Assembly (NCBI GenBank): GCA_012512665.1
Contig: JAAZDU010000117.1
Location: 1 to 23,012 of the forward strand
Reading direction: 5' to 3'
Source of the DNA: Bacillota bacterium
Lineage (GTDB): Bacteria > Bacillota > Dethiobacteria > DTU022 > JAAZDU01
Length of the DNA: 23,012 nucleotides
Positions within the stretch are counted from its first letter, which is position 1. Each line of letters begins with the position of its first letter. Below the pieces are notes generated by a model. That model was not told the DNA's origin. It worked only from the letters and a program-made list of their open reading frames with translations, and searched no databases. The position numbers and the translations under genes are program-made. Shown here piece by piece: positions 1-8,185 of this stretch.

Positions 1-521
1 AAGATCTCCTGCACAACCATGTGAGCTAAACCCATGGAGGGTTCATCCAGGAGGAGTAGCTTTGGCCTGGCCATCAGCGCCCTGCCTATAGCCAGCATCT
101 GCTGCTCTCCACCGCTTAAGGTACCTGCCAGCTGCTTTTCGCGGCCTTTAAGCTGGGGAAAAAGATCAAAAACCTCCTCCAGGTCTTTTTTTACCTCTTT
201 TGGGTTCTTGCGGGTATAGGCCCCTAATTCAAGGTTTTCCAACACAGTCAGCAAGGGAAAGACACGACGCCCTTCGGGAACATGGGATATGCCCATTTCT
301 ACAATCGTGTGTGGGGCAGTACCATTGATAGACTTATCCCTAAAAGATATATTTCCTTCAGCCGCAGGCAGCAGCCCGGAGATAGTCCTGAGCAAGGTGG
401 TTTTTCCCGCACCGTTTGATCCTATGAGGCACACGATCTCTTTTTCCTTAACCTCAAGAGATACCTTTTTCAATGCCTGGATATTGCCGTAATAAGTTGA
501 AATACCATCGATGACAAGCAT
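1..521 (-). CDS. livF: Branched-chain amino acid ABC transporter, ATP-binding protein LivF (partial, 3' end outside window)
   Basis: Second ATPase of a LIV-type uptake system; it powers import of leucine, isoleucine, valine or related compounds with LivG at the cytoplasmic face of the LivH/LivM pore. About 173 codons are in the window and the C-terminus lies beyond base 1; the family is usually about 235 residues. Seen in the translation: Walker A GSNGAGKT (residues 34-41), ABC signature LSGGEQQ (135-141), Walker B LLLLDE (155-160). The region after Walker B reads GLAHMVV, where GLAP is more usual. The ATG overlaps the livG stop in a TAATG junction, so translation is probably coupled. It is the last visible gene of the livKHMGF operon. 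LivF rather than a second LivG because of its short length before the signature and its position after livG. Confidence 0.95.
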   Translation of the reverse strand, partial: MLVIDGISTYYGNIQALKKVSLEVKEKEIVCLIGSNGAGKTTLLRTISGLLPAAEGNISFRDKSINGTAPHTIVEMGISHVPEGRRVFPLLTVLENLELGAYTRKNPKEVKKDLEEVFDLFPQLKGREKQLAGTLSGGEQQMLAIGRALMARPKLLLLDEPSMGLAHMVVQEI

Positions 522-1294
522 TAGATCTCCTCTCCCAGGTATGCTTTAATTACTCTTTCATCCTTCTGTACTTCCCTGGGTGTACCCTCAGATATTTTTT
601 GACCGTAGTCTAAAACAGCCACCCTTTCAGAAATACCCATAACCAGTTTCATATCGTGTTCTATAAGAAGAATAGTATCTCCTTTATCCCGGATACGGTA
701 AATAAGATCCATGAGATTGTTCGTCTCCTGGGGATTCATGCCTGCTGCAGGCTCATCCAAAAGCAATAGCTGCGGTTGTGTCGCCAATGCTCTGGCAATT
801 TCCAAACGGCGCTGTTCTCCATAAGCAAGGTTACGCGCTTTTTCTTCGCTTTTTCCATCCAAGCCGACAAAAGCCAACAGTTCTTTACACTTTTCTCTAG
901 CCATTTTCTCTTCACTGGTGGCCGCCGGACTCCTTAAAATACTGCCCCACAGACCTGTTTTAGTCTGGCAGTGCATGCCTATTAAAACATTTTCCAGGAC
1001 TGTCATCTCATTAAAAAGGCGGATATTTTGAAAAGTGCGGGCAATACCCAGCGCAGTGATCTCATAAGGTTTTAAACCCTTAATTTCTTTATTTTTAAAG
1101 ACAATCTCACCTTGAGAAGGCTGGTAATGGCCTGTCAAAAGGTTAAAAAAAGTTGTTTTACCCGCTCCATTGGGCCCAATAAGGCCAAAAATTTCTCCTT
1201 TCCTAATAAACAGATCTACGCTGTCAAGTGCCTTAAGGCCACCAAAATATTTACTTACTTTAATTGTCTGCAGGATCATATTATTATTATCCAA
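521..1294 (-). CDS. livG: Branched-chain amino acid ABC transporter, ATP-binding protein LivG
   Basis: ATPase partner of LivF in the LIV-type importer. The 257-residue product has Walker A GPNGAGKT (40-47), Q-loop glutamine in TFQN (Q89), signature LAYGEQRR (156-163), Walker B LLLLDEP (176-182) and the switch histidine in IEHD (H213). The start is TTG, not ATG: GGTGAGG lies 5 nt upstream of the TTG, while the next in-frame ATG (first base 1279) has no ribosome binding site at a proper distance. The gene begins directly after the livM stop and its stop shares one base with the livF start, so the three genes are tightly coupled. Substrate cannot be told from the ATPase; the family also includes amide and urea transporters. 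Confidence 0.95.
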   Translation of the reverse strand: MDNNNMILQTIKVSKYFGGLKALDSVDLFIRKGEIFGLIGPNGAGKTTFFNLLTGHYQPSQGEIVFKNKEIKGLKPYEITALGIARTFQNIRLFNEMTVLENVLIGMHCQTKTGLWGSILRSPAATSEEKMAREKCKELLAFVGLDGKSEEKARNLAYGEQRRLEIARALATQPQLLLLDEPAAGMNPQETNNLMDLIYRIRDKGDTILLIEHDMKLVMGISERVAVLDYGQKISEGTPREVQKDERVIKAYLGEEI

Positions 1295-2170
1295 TTATGC
1301 CTCACCTTTTTTCTTCCAACCACTGTACCTGAAGAATTTACTTTTTATACCAAAACCTTCGCTTCTTGTTCCCAGTAAACCTTCAGGCCTTACCCTCATC
1401 ATGATGATAAGCAAGGCTCCATAAAAAAGCTGGCGGTAGTCAGCGCTCGCTCTGAGCAGCTCAGGGATAGCAGTAAGGGCCACGGCACCCACCACAGAAC
1501 CCCACAAATTACCAAGGCCTCCCAGCACGACCATGCAAAGCTGCTCAATGGACCTCATAAAGTCAAAGCTGTTAGGGTGTATATAACGGAAAAAGTGAGA
1601 AAAAAGCCCCCCGCCAAGACCGGCGAAAAAAGCTCCCACACCAAAAGCAATCACTTTATAATATGTGGTATTAATGCCCATTCCTTCAGCGGCAGTTTCA
1701 TCTTCCCTGATAGCAATCAAGGCGTGCCCCACACGAGAGTGCAGGATCCTGGTTAGCACCAGCAAAGTAATAATAACACAAACAACCACTGTTAGTAAAT
1801 CCGTTTCTTTGGGCAACCCCCGCAAGCCTACAGCTCCACCAGTAATATCCATATTGAGGATAACAATGCGCACAATCTCGCAAAAACCTAAAGTAACAAT
1901 GGCCAGGTAGTCCCCTTTAAGTTTTAGAGTTGGGAGCCCCAGCAAAACTCCAAAAGCAGAAGCAACCAGCGCTCCTATGAAAAGAGAGAGGTAAAAGGGG
2001 AAACCTAACAACAGGGTAGCTAAACCTGAAGCATAAGCACCTATACTCATAAAAGCTGCATGCCCTATGGAAAGCTGCCCGGTATAGCCAGTGATAAGGT
2101 TAAGGCTGGCTGCCATAATTACGTTAATCCCAGATAGAATGATAATCTGCACATGGTAGGAAGAAAGCAA
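1295..2170 (-). CDS. livM: Branched-chain amino acid ABC transporter, permease LivM
   Basis: Membrane permease that forms the translocation channel with LivH. The 291-residue product is strongly hydrophobic, with several predicted membrane segments, and carries the family stretch NLITGYTGQLSIGHAAFM near residues 24-41 and the C-terminal cytoplasmic loop RSIEQLCMVVLGGLGNLWG typical of LivM. The start is TTG, with AGGTGG 6 nt upstream; no better in-frame start lies nearby. The C-terminus (RYSGWKKKGEA) is short and basic. It sits 32 bases after livH and immediately before livG. LivM is assigned over LivH because of its GYTGQLSIGHAAF motif and its place in the canonical order. Confidence 0.94.
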   Translation of the reverse strand: MLSSYHVQIIILSGINVIMAASLNLITGYTGQLSIGHAAFMSIGAYASGLATLLLGFPFYLSLFIGALVASAFGVLLGLPTLKLKGDYLAIVTLGFCEIVRIVILNMDITGGAVGLRGLPKETDLLTVVVCVIITLLVLTRILHSRVGHALIAIREDETAAEGMGINTTYYKVIAFGVGAFFAGLGGGLFSHFFRYIHPNSFDFMRSIEQLCMVVLGGLGNLWGSVVGAVALTAIPELLRASADYRQLFYGALLIIMMRVRPEGLLGTRSEGFGIKSKFFRYSGWKKKGEA

Positions 2171-2202
2171 TACTTACCACCTGCTTTTCGTTAAAATCGA
2201 GT

Positions 2203-3075
2203 CTATACTTTATCCTGGACCATCTTACCCAATAATCCTGAAGGCTTCAAGATCAAGACCACAATTAAAATAGCAAAAGCTACTGCATCTCTGTATTGAG
2301 AAGAGAGGTAAGCAGCGCCCATGGTTTCAGCCACACCGAGGAGAAGCCCTCCCAACATGGCTCCCGGGATATTGCCAATACCTCCCAGAACAGCCGCGAC
2401 AAACCCTTTTAAACCCGGCATCAGGCCCATAGTGGGGCTGACTGAACGAAAATATACGCCTATCATAACACCAGACGCTGCTCCAAAAGCAGAACCGATG
2501 AGAAAAGTAGCTGAAATAACCTTGTCAATGTTTATACCCATCAGGGCAGCTGTATCTTTATCCTGGGCAGTAGCCCGCATGGCTTTGCCCAGCTTTGTTT
2601 TCATAATTAAAAAATGAAGTCCAAGCATAAGGAAAAAAGAAATTAAGAGGATATACAATTCTATTTGGGATATGGCAAATATCTCTAAATTAAATACTCG
2701 CCGTTCAAAGGGACTGGGAAAATTATATGGGCGTGGGCCCATGATAAAAAGTGCCAGGTTCTGCAAAAAAATAGAAGCACCGATAGCGCTAATAAGAGCT
2801 GCCAGGCGAGGAGCCCTTCTTAAAGGGCGATATGCTAAAAACTCAATAGTAACCCCCAGCAAGGAGGAAAGGGCCATCGCCACTAAAAGGGAAAGCAAAA
2901 AAGGTACTTTATAAATAGTAACAAGGAGCATGGCCACGAAAGCGCCGAACATGTATATTTCCCCGTGCGCAAAATTAATAAGCTCAATTATACCGTAAAC
3001 CATTGTATAGCCTAAAGCAATAAGGGCATAAGTACTGCCCAGTACAATTCCGTTTACTAGCTGCTGAGATAACAT
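2203..3075 (-). CDS. livH: Branched-chain amino acid ABC transporter, permease LivH
   Basis: Channel-forming permease paired with LivM. The 290-residue protein is hydrophobic throughout, opens with NGIVLGSTYALIALGYTMVY and has the LivH signature IELINFAHGEIYM near residues 31-43, then the loop GLKGFVAAVLGGIGNIPGAMLGG. Length is normal for the family. The ATG is preceded by GAGGTG at a good distance. It is the second gene of the operon, separated from livK by 99 bases that contain a GC-rich stem-loop; that gap may set a lower expression level for the membrane and ATPase genes than for the binding protein. Confidence 0.95.
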   Translation of the reverse strand: MLSQQLVNGIVLGSTYALIALGYTMVYGIIELINFAHGEIYMFGAFVAMLLVTIYKVPFLLSLLVAMALSSLLGVTIEFLAYRPLRRAPRLAALISAIGASIFLQNLALFIMGPRPYNFPSPFERRVFNLEIFAISQIELYILLISFFLMLGLHFLIMKTKLGKAMRATAQDKDTAALMGINIDKVISATFLIGSAFGAASGVMIGVYFRSVSPTMGLMPGLKGFVAAVLGGIGNIPGAMLGGLLLGVAETMGAAYLSSQYRDAVAFAILIVVLILKPSGLLGKMVQDKV

Positions 3076-3120
3076 AGCGACACCTCAAGACTATTAAAAT
3101 AGTGCTACAACACAAGTATT

Positions 3121-3155
3121 GGCCGGAGGATTACCCCTCCGGCCTGGCATACCAG
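3121..3155 (-). promoter_or_regulatory. Stem-loop between livK and livH (likely partial terminator or mRNA-stabilising hairpin)
   Basis: GGCCGGAGG (3121-3129) and CCTCCGGCC (3136-3144) form a perfect 9-bp, almost all-GC stem with a 6-nt loop. A second short stem CTGG/CCAG (3144-3155) touches it. On the coding (minus) strand no U-run follows, so this is not a standard intrinsic terminator. Its position after the binding-protein gene fits a role in partial termination or protection of the upstream livK message, as known for other binding-protein-dependent operons. The role is inferred. Confidence 0.6.
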
Positions 3156-3174
3156 TTCCTACATTTCAATACTA

Positions 3175-4362
3175 TTATCTAATCCTCTTGAATGCACCAT
3201 TTTCTACCTGTAAAATAAGAACTTCCTTAATGGTGTCTCCCTCTTCGTCTATACTGGTTAAACCTGTAATACCGGGGAAATCTTTGGTAGCCGCGATACC
3301 TTCACGAATAGACTCGGGATCTGTCCCATATTTCTTCATAGCTTCTATCACAATGCGGGCTGCGTCATAAGCTTGGGCGGCAAACATATCGGGATCTTCA
3401 TTAAATTTTTCCCTGTAAGCTTCAACAAAGGACTGGACATTGGGATCAGGATCGTCGCCATGGAAACCGGCCGTAAAAATAGCTCCCTCAACTGTTTCTT
3501 CACCCAGTTCCACGAGAACGGGAGAATAAAAACCATCTGCACCCAGGATCTGGACATCTAAACCTTGTTCGGCAGCCTGCTGAGCAATTTTAGCAGCTTC
3601 AGTATAATAGCCTGCTATAAAAATAGCATCGGGATTTTTTTGCTGAATAGATGTCAATTGAGGCCTAAAGTTTTCATCATTATCCATAAAAGCCTCTACA
3701 CTTACAACTTCTGCCAAGCTTGCTGCTGTTTCTTCAAAAGCATCCTTAAGAGCGTTGCCGTAGTCATTGTTGGTGTACAAAATAGCAAATCTGGAAAGAC
3801 CTAATTCTTCTACAGCGTACTCTGCCAGCTGAGAGGCTTGTACCTCATCAGAGAGGCAGTTGCGGAAAAGATAGGGGTTACCAACGGTAAGGCCCGTAGC
3901 CGTCGAAGATGGTGATATTGTAGGTATACCTAAATCCATGGCAATGGGCCCGCCGGCTTCGGTTTCGGAGCTTAAGACAGCTCCGACGATAACGCTTACG
4001 CCGTCCTGCTCAATGAGCTTGGAAAAAGCATTGGCGGACTTGGACCAATCACCTTCGGTGTCTTCAGGATGGAAACTTAAGTAAACACCAGGAATTTCCT
4101 CATTCTCATTGGCCTGGTTGATAGCAACCTCGATACCGTTGCGTGTGCTGATGCCGTAAGTTGCTGCCCCCCCCGTTAGAGGCCCAACCATACCCACTTT
4201 TACCTCTTCCAGTTCTGCAGCATCGCCTTCAGAAGGATCTTTAGTATCCTCACCTTGTTCTTCAGCCGGAGGAGCATCAGCTTGTCCTCCACAGCCGGCT
4301 AAAAGAACCCCCAAGCAGAGCATTAAAACTACTAAACATAAAAACCTCTTCTGCGTTCGCAT
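3175..4362 (-). CDS. livK: Branched-chain amino acid ABC transporter substrate-binding lipoprotein LivK-like
   Basis: Extracytoplasmic receptor of the LIV importer, anchored to the outer face of the membrane by lipid. The 395-residue product starts with a basic/hydrophobic signal peptide and lipobox LLAGC (lipidated Cys24), followed by a low-complexity acidic linker rich in Ala, Asp, Glu and Pro (about residues 27-52) and then a periplasmic-binding-protein type I domain (family Peripla_BP_6: VKVGMVGPLTGGAATYG, VSVIVGAVLSSETEA, IPTISPSSTATGLT, AILYTNNDYGNALKDAF). The ATG is preceded by AGGGGG with a 7-nt spacer. It is the first gene of the transporter operon. The actual ligand is not decided by sequence; leucine/isoleucine/valine is the usual assumption, and amides or other amino acids are possible. 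Confidence 0.93.
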   Translation of the reverse strand: MRTQKRFLCLVVLMLCLGVLLAGCGGQADAPPAEEQGEDTKDPSEGDAAELEEVKVGMVGPLTGGAATYGISTRNGIEVAINQANENEEIPGVYLSFHPEDTEGDWSKSANAFSKLIEQDGVSVIVGAVLSSETEAGGPIAMDLGIPTISPSSTATGLTVGNPYLFRNCLSDEVQASQLAEYAVEELGLSRFAILYTNNDYGNALKDAFEETAASLAEVVSVEAFMDNDENFRPQLTSIQQKNPDAIFIAGYYTEAAKIAQQAAEQGLDVQILGADGFYSPVLVELGEETVEGAIFTAGFHGDDPDPNVQSFVEAYREKFNEDPDMFAAQAYDAARIVIEAMKKYGTDPESIREGIAATKDFPGITGLTSIDEEGDTIKEVLILQVENGAFKRIR

Positions 4363-4529
4363 TTTTTAAACCCCCTGTAGTTTTTATCAAGGCAAAAGCC
4401 TTGCTCAATGGTAATAGCTTTAGCTATTCAACATGGAAGCCGAAAAAACCTGCTTTTAGATCAAAAAAATTGCCTGTTTAACCAAAGCTTTTGGCTAACA
4501 TGAGAGCAAACTAGTTTTAACCAGTTGCA
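4363..4529 (-). other. Leader/intergenic region upstream of livK with several small inverted repeats
   Basis: This 167-base gap separates the DNA-repair genes from the transporter operon, all on the minus strand. It holds AAGGC-AAAA-GCCTT (4390-4403), AATAGC-TTTA-GCTATT (4413-4428) and CCAAA-GCT-TTTGG (4482-4494). None is followed by a convincing U-run on the minus strand. I could not find a sigma-A promoter with good -35 and -10 boxes, although the size of the gap suggests livK has its own. No T-box or known riboswitch core was recognised. Confidence 0.4.
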
Positions 4530-5411
4530 TCAACCAGGTACAGAAATTAGCGGGCGCTGTTTGCAGGACAAAACAGGGGATAAAAGGTCTCCTTTTTCCT
4601 GAAGGCGCCGGTTTATATTTTTTAAATGAAAATCTCCGGGGAAAAAAGTCCCTTTTTCTACCTCCTCCCAGCTAAGAGGCGTTGACACCGGCGCCCCCGT
4701 CAATGGGCGCGGGGAATAGGGCGCAACCAGGGTTTTCCCCCTTACATTTTGTAAATAATCCAGATATATTTTACCTTCCCTGTCCTTTATTTTGCGCTCC
4801 AGTGTGGTGAGCTGGGGCAGGCGGCTGTGCACCAGCAAGCTAATACTGTAAGCAAAGTCTCTTCCTTCTTGATAGTTATAAAGGGGCTCTACCGGCAGGT
4901 AAACCTGAATGCCCGTTGCCCCTGAAGTTTTCGCCCAGCACTTAAGGCCCAGCTCACTCAGGGCTTTGCGTATGGCAAGGGCAACTTCCCTGACCTGCTC
5001 AAAGGTCGAATTTTCCATGGGATCTATGTCAAAGACTATAAAGTCTGGATTATCTAAGCGGCCTATGCTGGAAAGCCAGGGGTGCAGTTCCAGGCAGGCC
5101 TGGTTGCCCAGCCAGGCCAGGTCTTCGGCTTTTTGGGGAAGCAGATAGCGGGTCTTCTTGGAACCATCATGTTGTATATCTACACTTTCCAACCAGCTTG
5201 GCGCCCCCTGGGGCAAGTTCTTCTGGTAGAAGCCTTCGCCGCTAATTCCGTTGGGATAGCGGGTTACTACCAGGGGCCGGTTGCGCAGGTGCGGTAAAAG
5301 ATAGGGGGCTACCTCCAAAAAGTAGCGTATTAAATCGTACTTGGTGTAAGCTTCCCGGGGCCAGAGGACTTTATCCAGGTGCGTAAAACGCATAGACGTC
5401 ATTCTTTCCAT
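4530..5411 (-). CDS. Stand-alone LigD-type primase-polymerase domain protein (NHEJ polymerase)
   Basis: Archaeo-eukaryotic-primase-fold polymerase that fills or extends DNA ends, favouring ribonucleotides, during non-homologous end joining. The 293-residue product matches the LigD POL domain alone: RNRPLVVTRYPNGISGEGFYQKN (residues 43-65, split here as a family block), HPWLSSIGRLDNPDFIVFDIDP with the metal-binding D128 and D130, TSGATGIQVYLP (162-173), and the third catalytic Asp in YLDYLQN (D218), then APYSPRP. Where many LigD polymerases have Gly-Leu-His-Val, this has Gly-Ile-Gln-Val. The ATG has AGGAG 7 nt upstream. It is the third gene of a ku-ligase-polymerase operon; in many bacteria this domain is fused to the ligase. 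Confidence 0.92.
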   Translation of the reverse strand: MERMTSMRFTHLDKVLWPREAYTKYDLIRYFLEVAPYLLPHLRNRPLVVTRYPNGISGEGFYQKNLPQGAPSWLESVDIQHDGSKKTRYLLPQKAEDLAWLGNQACLELHPWLSSIGRLDNPDFIVFDIDPMENSTFEQVREVALAIRKALSELGLKCWAKTSGATGIQVYLPVEPLYNYQEGRDFAYSISLLVHSRLPQLTTLERKIKDREGKIYLDYLQNVRGKTLVAPYSPRPLTGAPVSTPLSWEEVEKGTFFPGDFHLKNINRRLQEKGDLLSPVLSCKQRPLISVPG

Positions 5412-5426
5412 TTTTTATCTCCTCTT

Positions 5427-6389
5427 CTATAGTTTCCCCAAAGTTATAGTTTCGGGGGAACGATCTTCCATAAACCCTTGAAAAGAGGGGGCCCTCAGCT
5501 TTACTGTTTCCGTCCATTCCAGGAATTTTACCTGCGCTACCAGGACAGGCTCCAACCAGGCCACCTGCAAGTTCCCGGGGAGATGAATTTTCGCCGCAAA
5601 AGGCGAGTCTGCTCTCTGCAATTCCGGCAGGGCCTTTAGTAAGAAAAGACAATCTTTTTCAGTTAAACCTGAACCAACTCTCCCTAAAAATTGAAGCCGC
5701 CCCTCTTCGTCATAGGCCCCTACCAGCAGGGAGGAAAGCAAATCCCCCCTAAAGAGCAGGCCGCCCACCAGCAGGGGCGAGAGATGCCAGTGCTTGATCT
5801 TTTTCCAGTAATGACTTTTGCGGGGTCCTAAAACATAGGGGCTTTCTTTTTTCTTGGCTACTATCCCCTCCAGTCCTTGCTCTTTGGTGGCGCGGAACAA
5901 AAGCTTGCCTTCGCCAAAGCTCTCCACAGGGATGATGAGATCATTAGGCATAATAATTTCAGGAATAAGCTTAAGCCTGCTGTTAAGGGGTTTGGCCATG
6001 AGCTCTTCCCCGTTAAGCCTGAGCAGGTCAAAAACCATGTAGTGAACCGGATTGACCCTCATAGCCTGCCCTATTAACTTTGAAGAATTAATTTTTTCCC
6101 GCTGCATAATATGATAAAAACTGGGCCTGCCATCCCTTAGAACTATTAATTCACCATCTAAAAGGCAATCCTTACAATTAACAACTTCTCGCAGCGCTTC
6201 CACCAGCTCAGGATAAGTTGCTGTTTTATCCTTTAATTTGCGTCCCTGCAGCCTAATACCTCCGGCAGAGCCCTTAGCGGCCAGGAGGCGTATACCGTCC
6301 CATTTCACCTGGTAAATATAAGATTCAGCTTCAGGAAGGGGAAAGGAGCCTCTCTCAGGCTCCATGGGAATAATGGCGGTTGTCTTCAT
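5427..6389 (-). CDS. ATP-dependent DNA ligase, LigD ligase-domain type
   Basis: Seals DNA breaks in non-homologous end joining with Ku. The 320-residue enzyme has nucleotidyltransferase motif I KWDGIR with the AMP-accepting Lys29, motif III DGELIVL (78-84), VFDLLRLNG (119-127), motif IV EGIVAK (174-179) and motif V YWKKIK (194-199), followed by an OB-fold domain (about 203-320) ending with the LRAPSFQGF element. No phosphoesterase or polymerase domain is attached, so this is a minimal LigD ligase. It starts one base after the ku stop with only a weak ribosome binding site, which suggests translational coupling, and is followed 15 bases later by the polymerase gene. Confidence 0.94.
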   Translation of the reverse strand: MKTTAIIPMEPERGSFPLPEAESYIYQVKWDGIRLLAAKGSAGGIRLQGRKLKDKTATYPELVEALREVVNCKDCLLDGELIVLRDGRPSFYHIMQREKINSSKLIGQAMRVNPVHYMVFDLLRLNGEELMAKPLNSRLKLIPEIIMPNDLIIPVESFGEGKLLFRATKEQGLEGIVAKKKESPYVLGPRKSHYWKKIKHWHLSPLLVGGLLFRGDLLSSLLVGAYDEEGRLQFLGRVGSGLTEKDCLFLLKALPELQRADSPFAAKIHLPGNLQVAWLEPVLVAQVKFLEWTETVKLRAPSFQGFMEDRSPETITLGKL

Positions 6390-6390
6390 C

Positions 6391-7221
6391 TTATTTCGTT
6401 TTCCCAGCCAGAGCAGGCTTTTTAGCCTGTTTTTTCTTGCTTTTTTTATCCCGCTTGCGGGCTTCTTCTACGCTGGCCTTTAAAGCTTCCATGAGGTCGA
6501 TAACCTTTTCCCGTTCTGGCGGGGGTGCGATGCTTATCTCCTGCCCCTCTATCTTGGCCTGAATCAGCTCCTCCAGGGCGTGCCGGTAATGGTCCTTATA
6601 TTTTTGGGGTTCAAAGCTAGTGGTAAGCCTCTCAATTAGTTCCTCGGCCATAGCCAGCTCGCTGTCTTTTAGCTCTTGCCTGGCGTCAAGGCCGGGAACC
6701 TCTCTTTCAGCACGAATCTCATCCGGGTAGTACATGGTTTCCATGACCAGCAGGTTGCTGGTGGGTCTTATGGAAGCGAACACCTCCCTGGTGCGCAGGA
6801 TCACCTTGGCCAAGGCAATTTTCCCCGTATCGGCCAGCGCCCTCTGCAGAAGAGCATAGGGCTTGGCACCTGTTTCTACAGGCGATAAATAGTAACTGCG
6901 ATCAAAGTAAACAGGGTCAATTTCCTCTAGCTTAACAAATTCAACAATATCGATCGTTTTTGTTTTCTGCCCCTGGAGTTTTGACAGCTCCTCTTCCTCA
7001 ATTACTACAAAATGGTCCCTGGCAAACTCATAGCCCCGGGCGATCTGTTCCCAGGCAACCTCTTCCTGGCAGCGGGGGCAGCTCCTACGGTATTCCAGGG
7101 GAGTCTGGCATTTCTTATGCAAAAAGCGGAACTTTATCTCTTTTTTTTCGGTGGCTGCAAAAAGCTTAATCGGAATATTAACCAGGCCAAAACTTATAGA
7201 ACCGCTCCACATGGCACGCAT
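6391..7221 (-). CDS. ku: Bacterial Ku protein, DNA end-binding factor of NHEJ
   Basis: Homodimeric ring protein that binds double-strand DNA ends and recruits LigD-type ligase and polymerase. The 276-residue product starts with the canonical MWSGSISFGLVNIPIKLF, carries H35/C38/C48/C51 in a CPRC-type putative zinc motif, the family block YLSPVETGAKPYALL, and a lysine-rich C-terminal tail (about residues 253-276) of the kind that contributes to DNA binding. Start chosen at MRAMW because GGAGG lies 8 nt upstream; the inner Met4 is too far. First gene of the ku-ligase-polymerase operon. In spore formers such cassettes are often expressed in the forespore, but no sigma-G promoter could be defined in the 175 bases upstream. 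A small hairpin TTGCC-TCC-GGCAA (7256-7268) lies in the leader. Confidence 0.96.
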   Translation of the reverse strand: MRAMWSGSISFGLVNIPIKLFAATEKKEIKFRFLHKKCQTPLEYRRSCPRCQEEVAWEQIARGYEFARDHFVVIEEEELSKLQGQKTKTIDIVEFVKLEEIDPVYFDRSYYLSPVETGAKPYALLQRALADTGKIALAKVILRTREVFASIRPTSNLLVMETMYYPDEIRAEREVPGLDARQELKDSELAMAEELIERLTTSFEPQKYKDHYRHALEELIQAKIEGQEISIAPPPEREKVIDLMEALKASVEEARKRDKKSKKKQAKKPALAGKTK

Positions 7222-7396
7222 CTTTACCGCCTCCAGTCCTTGCCCTTAGTTTTTCTTGCCTCCGGCAAACTATGCTCTTTCATTTAAGAAGTAAAAAATT
7301 TTTTGGGTAGCAAACTTTTTTTTGTTTTAACAGTCTATAAAATAGAAGAGAGAGCAGCCGCTTTCCATTATCACCATCATAACGGAGGGAACTTTC

Positions 7397-8140
7397 ATGA
7401 AAAGAAAAAGAATAATTGCTTTACCGATCCTGCTTCTAGCCATGCTGGTTCTGTATCAGGGTTTTTTTGCTTCTCCGCCAACCATGGCACAGGCTGAAAG
7501 CGATTACAAAAGCATCAGGGTATTTGGGGAGTCCGTTATCAGCGCGCCTCCAGATGAAGCAACTGTTGTCTTGGCCGTGGAAACACACGGGGATACTGCC
7601 ACCGAAGCTGGTGAAGAGAACGCTCGCCTGGTAGATAAGTTGCTGGAGGCTTTAAAGAAACACGGTTTGAAAGAAGAACAAATAGAAACCGGCAGATACC
7701 GGGTCAACAGCTACCAGGATTATTATCCTACCAGAGAGGGAAAAGAAGAGGGAAAAATATACTACAGGGCTTATAACCAGGTAAAACTGACACTGAAAAA
7801 TCTGGAGGAAGTGGGAAAAATAATAGACCTGGCCCTTGCTAACGGCGCCAACCAAGTGCAGTCCATTCAGTTTGGGGTAAAAGATCCCCAGGCGCTGTAC
7901 TTAAAAGCACTGGAGCAGGCCACAAAACAAGCCAGAGCAAAAGCTGATGCCATCGCCAAGGGAGCTGGAGTGACCATTAAAGGTATTAAAAATATAACAG
8001 AGGAGAGAACAAATTACATCCCCTACAGGGCTTCACTGGCACAGGATGCAGAGGCAGGAGAAAAAGCTGCTCCCACTACCCCTATCATCCCCGGCGAAGT
8101 AGAGGTAAGCGCTATCGTTGTTGTCGAATATATCTTTTAA
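7397..8140 (+). CDS. Exported SIMPL-domain (YggE/DUF541) protein
   Basis: Member of the SIMPL family, oligomeric periplasmic or secreted proteins whose molecular role is poorly defined (some affect oxidative stress tolerance). The 247-residue product has an N-terminal signal peptide, MKRKR followed by a hydrophobic stretch (6-25) and a probable cleavage site AQA|ES after Ala33. The mature part has the family pattern: a beta strand IRVFGESVISAPPDEATVVLAVE, a helix with NARLVDKLLEALKKHGL, then QVKLTLKNLEEVGKIIDLAL and the ALEQATKQARAKADAIAKGAGV block near the C-terminus. The ATG is preceded by GGAGGG with a 7-nt spacer. It is transcribed divergently from ku and appears monocistronic. A TATAAA-like -10 lies at 7336-7341 without a good -35. 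Confidence 0.88.
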   Translation: MKRKRIIALPILLLAMLVLYQGFFASPPTMAQAESDYKSIRVFGESVISAPPDEATVVLAVETHGDTATEAGEENARLVDKLLEALKKHGLKEEQIETGRYRVNSYQDYYPTREGKEEGKIYYRAYNQVKLTLKNLEEVGKIIDLALANGANQVQSIQFGVKDPQALYLKALEQATKQARAKADAIAKGAGVTIKGIKNITEERTNYIPYRASLAQDAEAGEKAAPTTPIIPGEVEVSAIVVVEYIF

Positions 8141-8185
8141 AAATTTTCGGGGGTTCTGAAGTCTATCTCATACCCGTTTTGACGG

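Noticed and set aside
7222..7396. Sigma-G (forespore) promoter for ku
   Set aside because: A CATAGTT resembling part of the -10 box exists on the minus strand, but no matching -35 element lies at the right distance.
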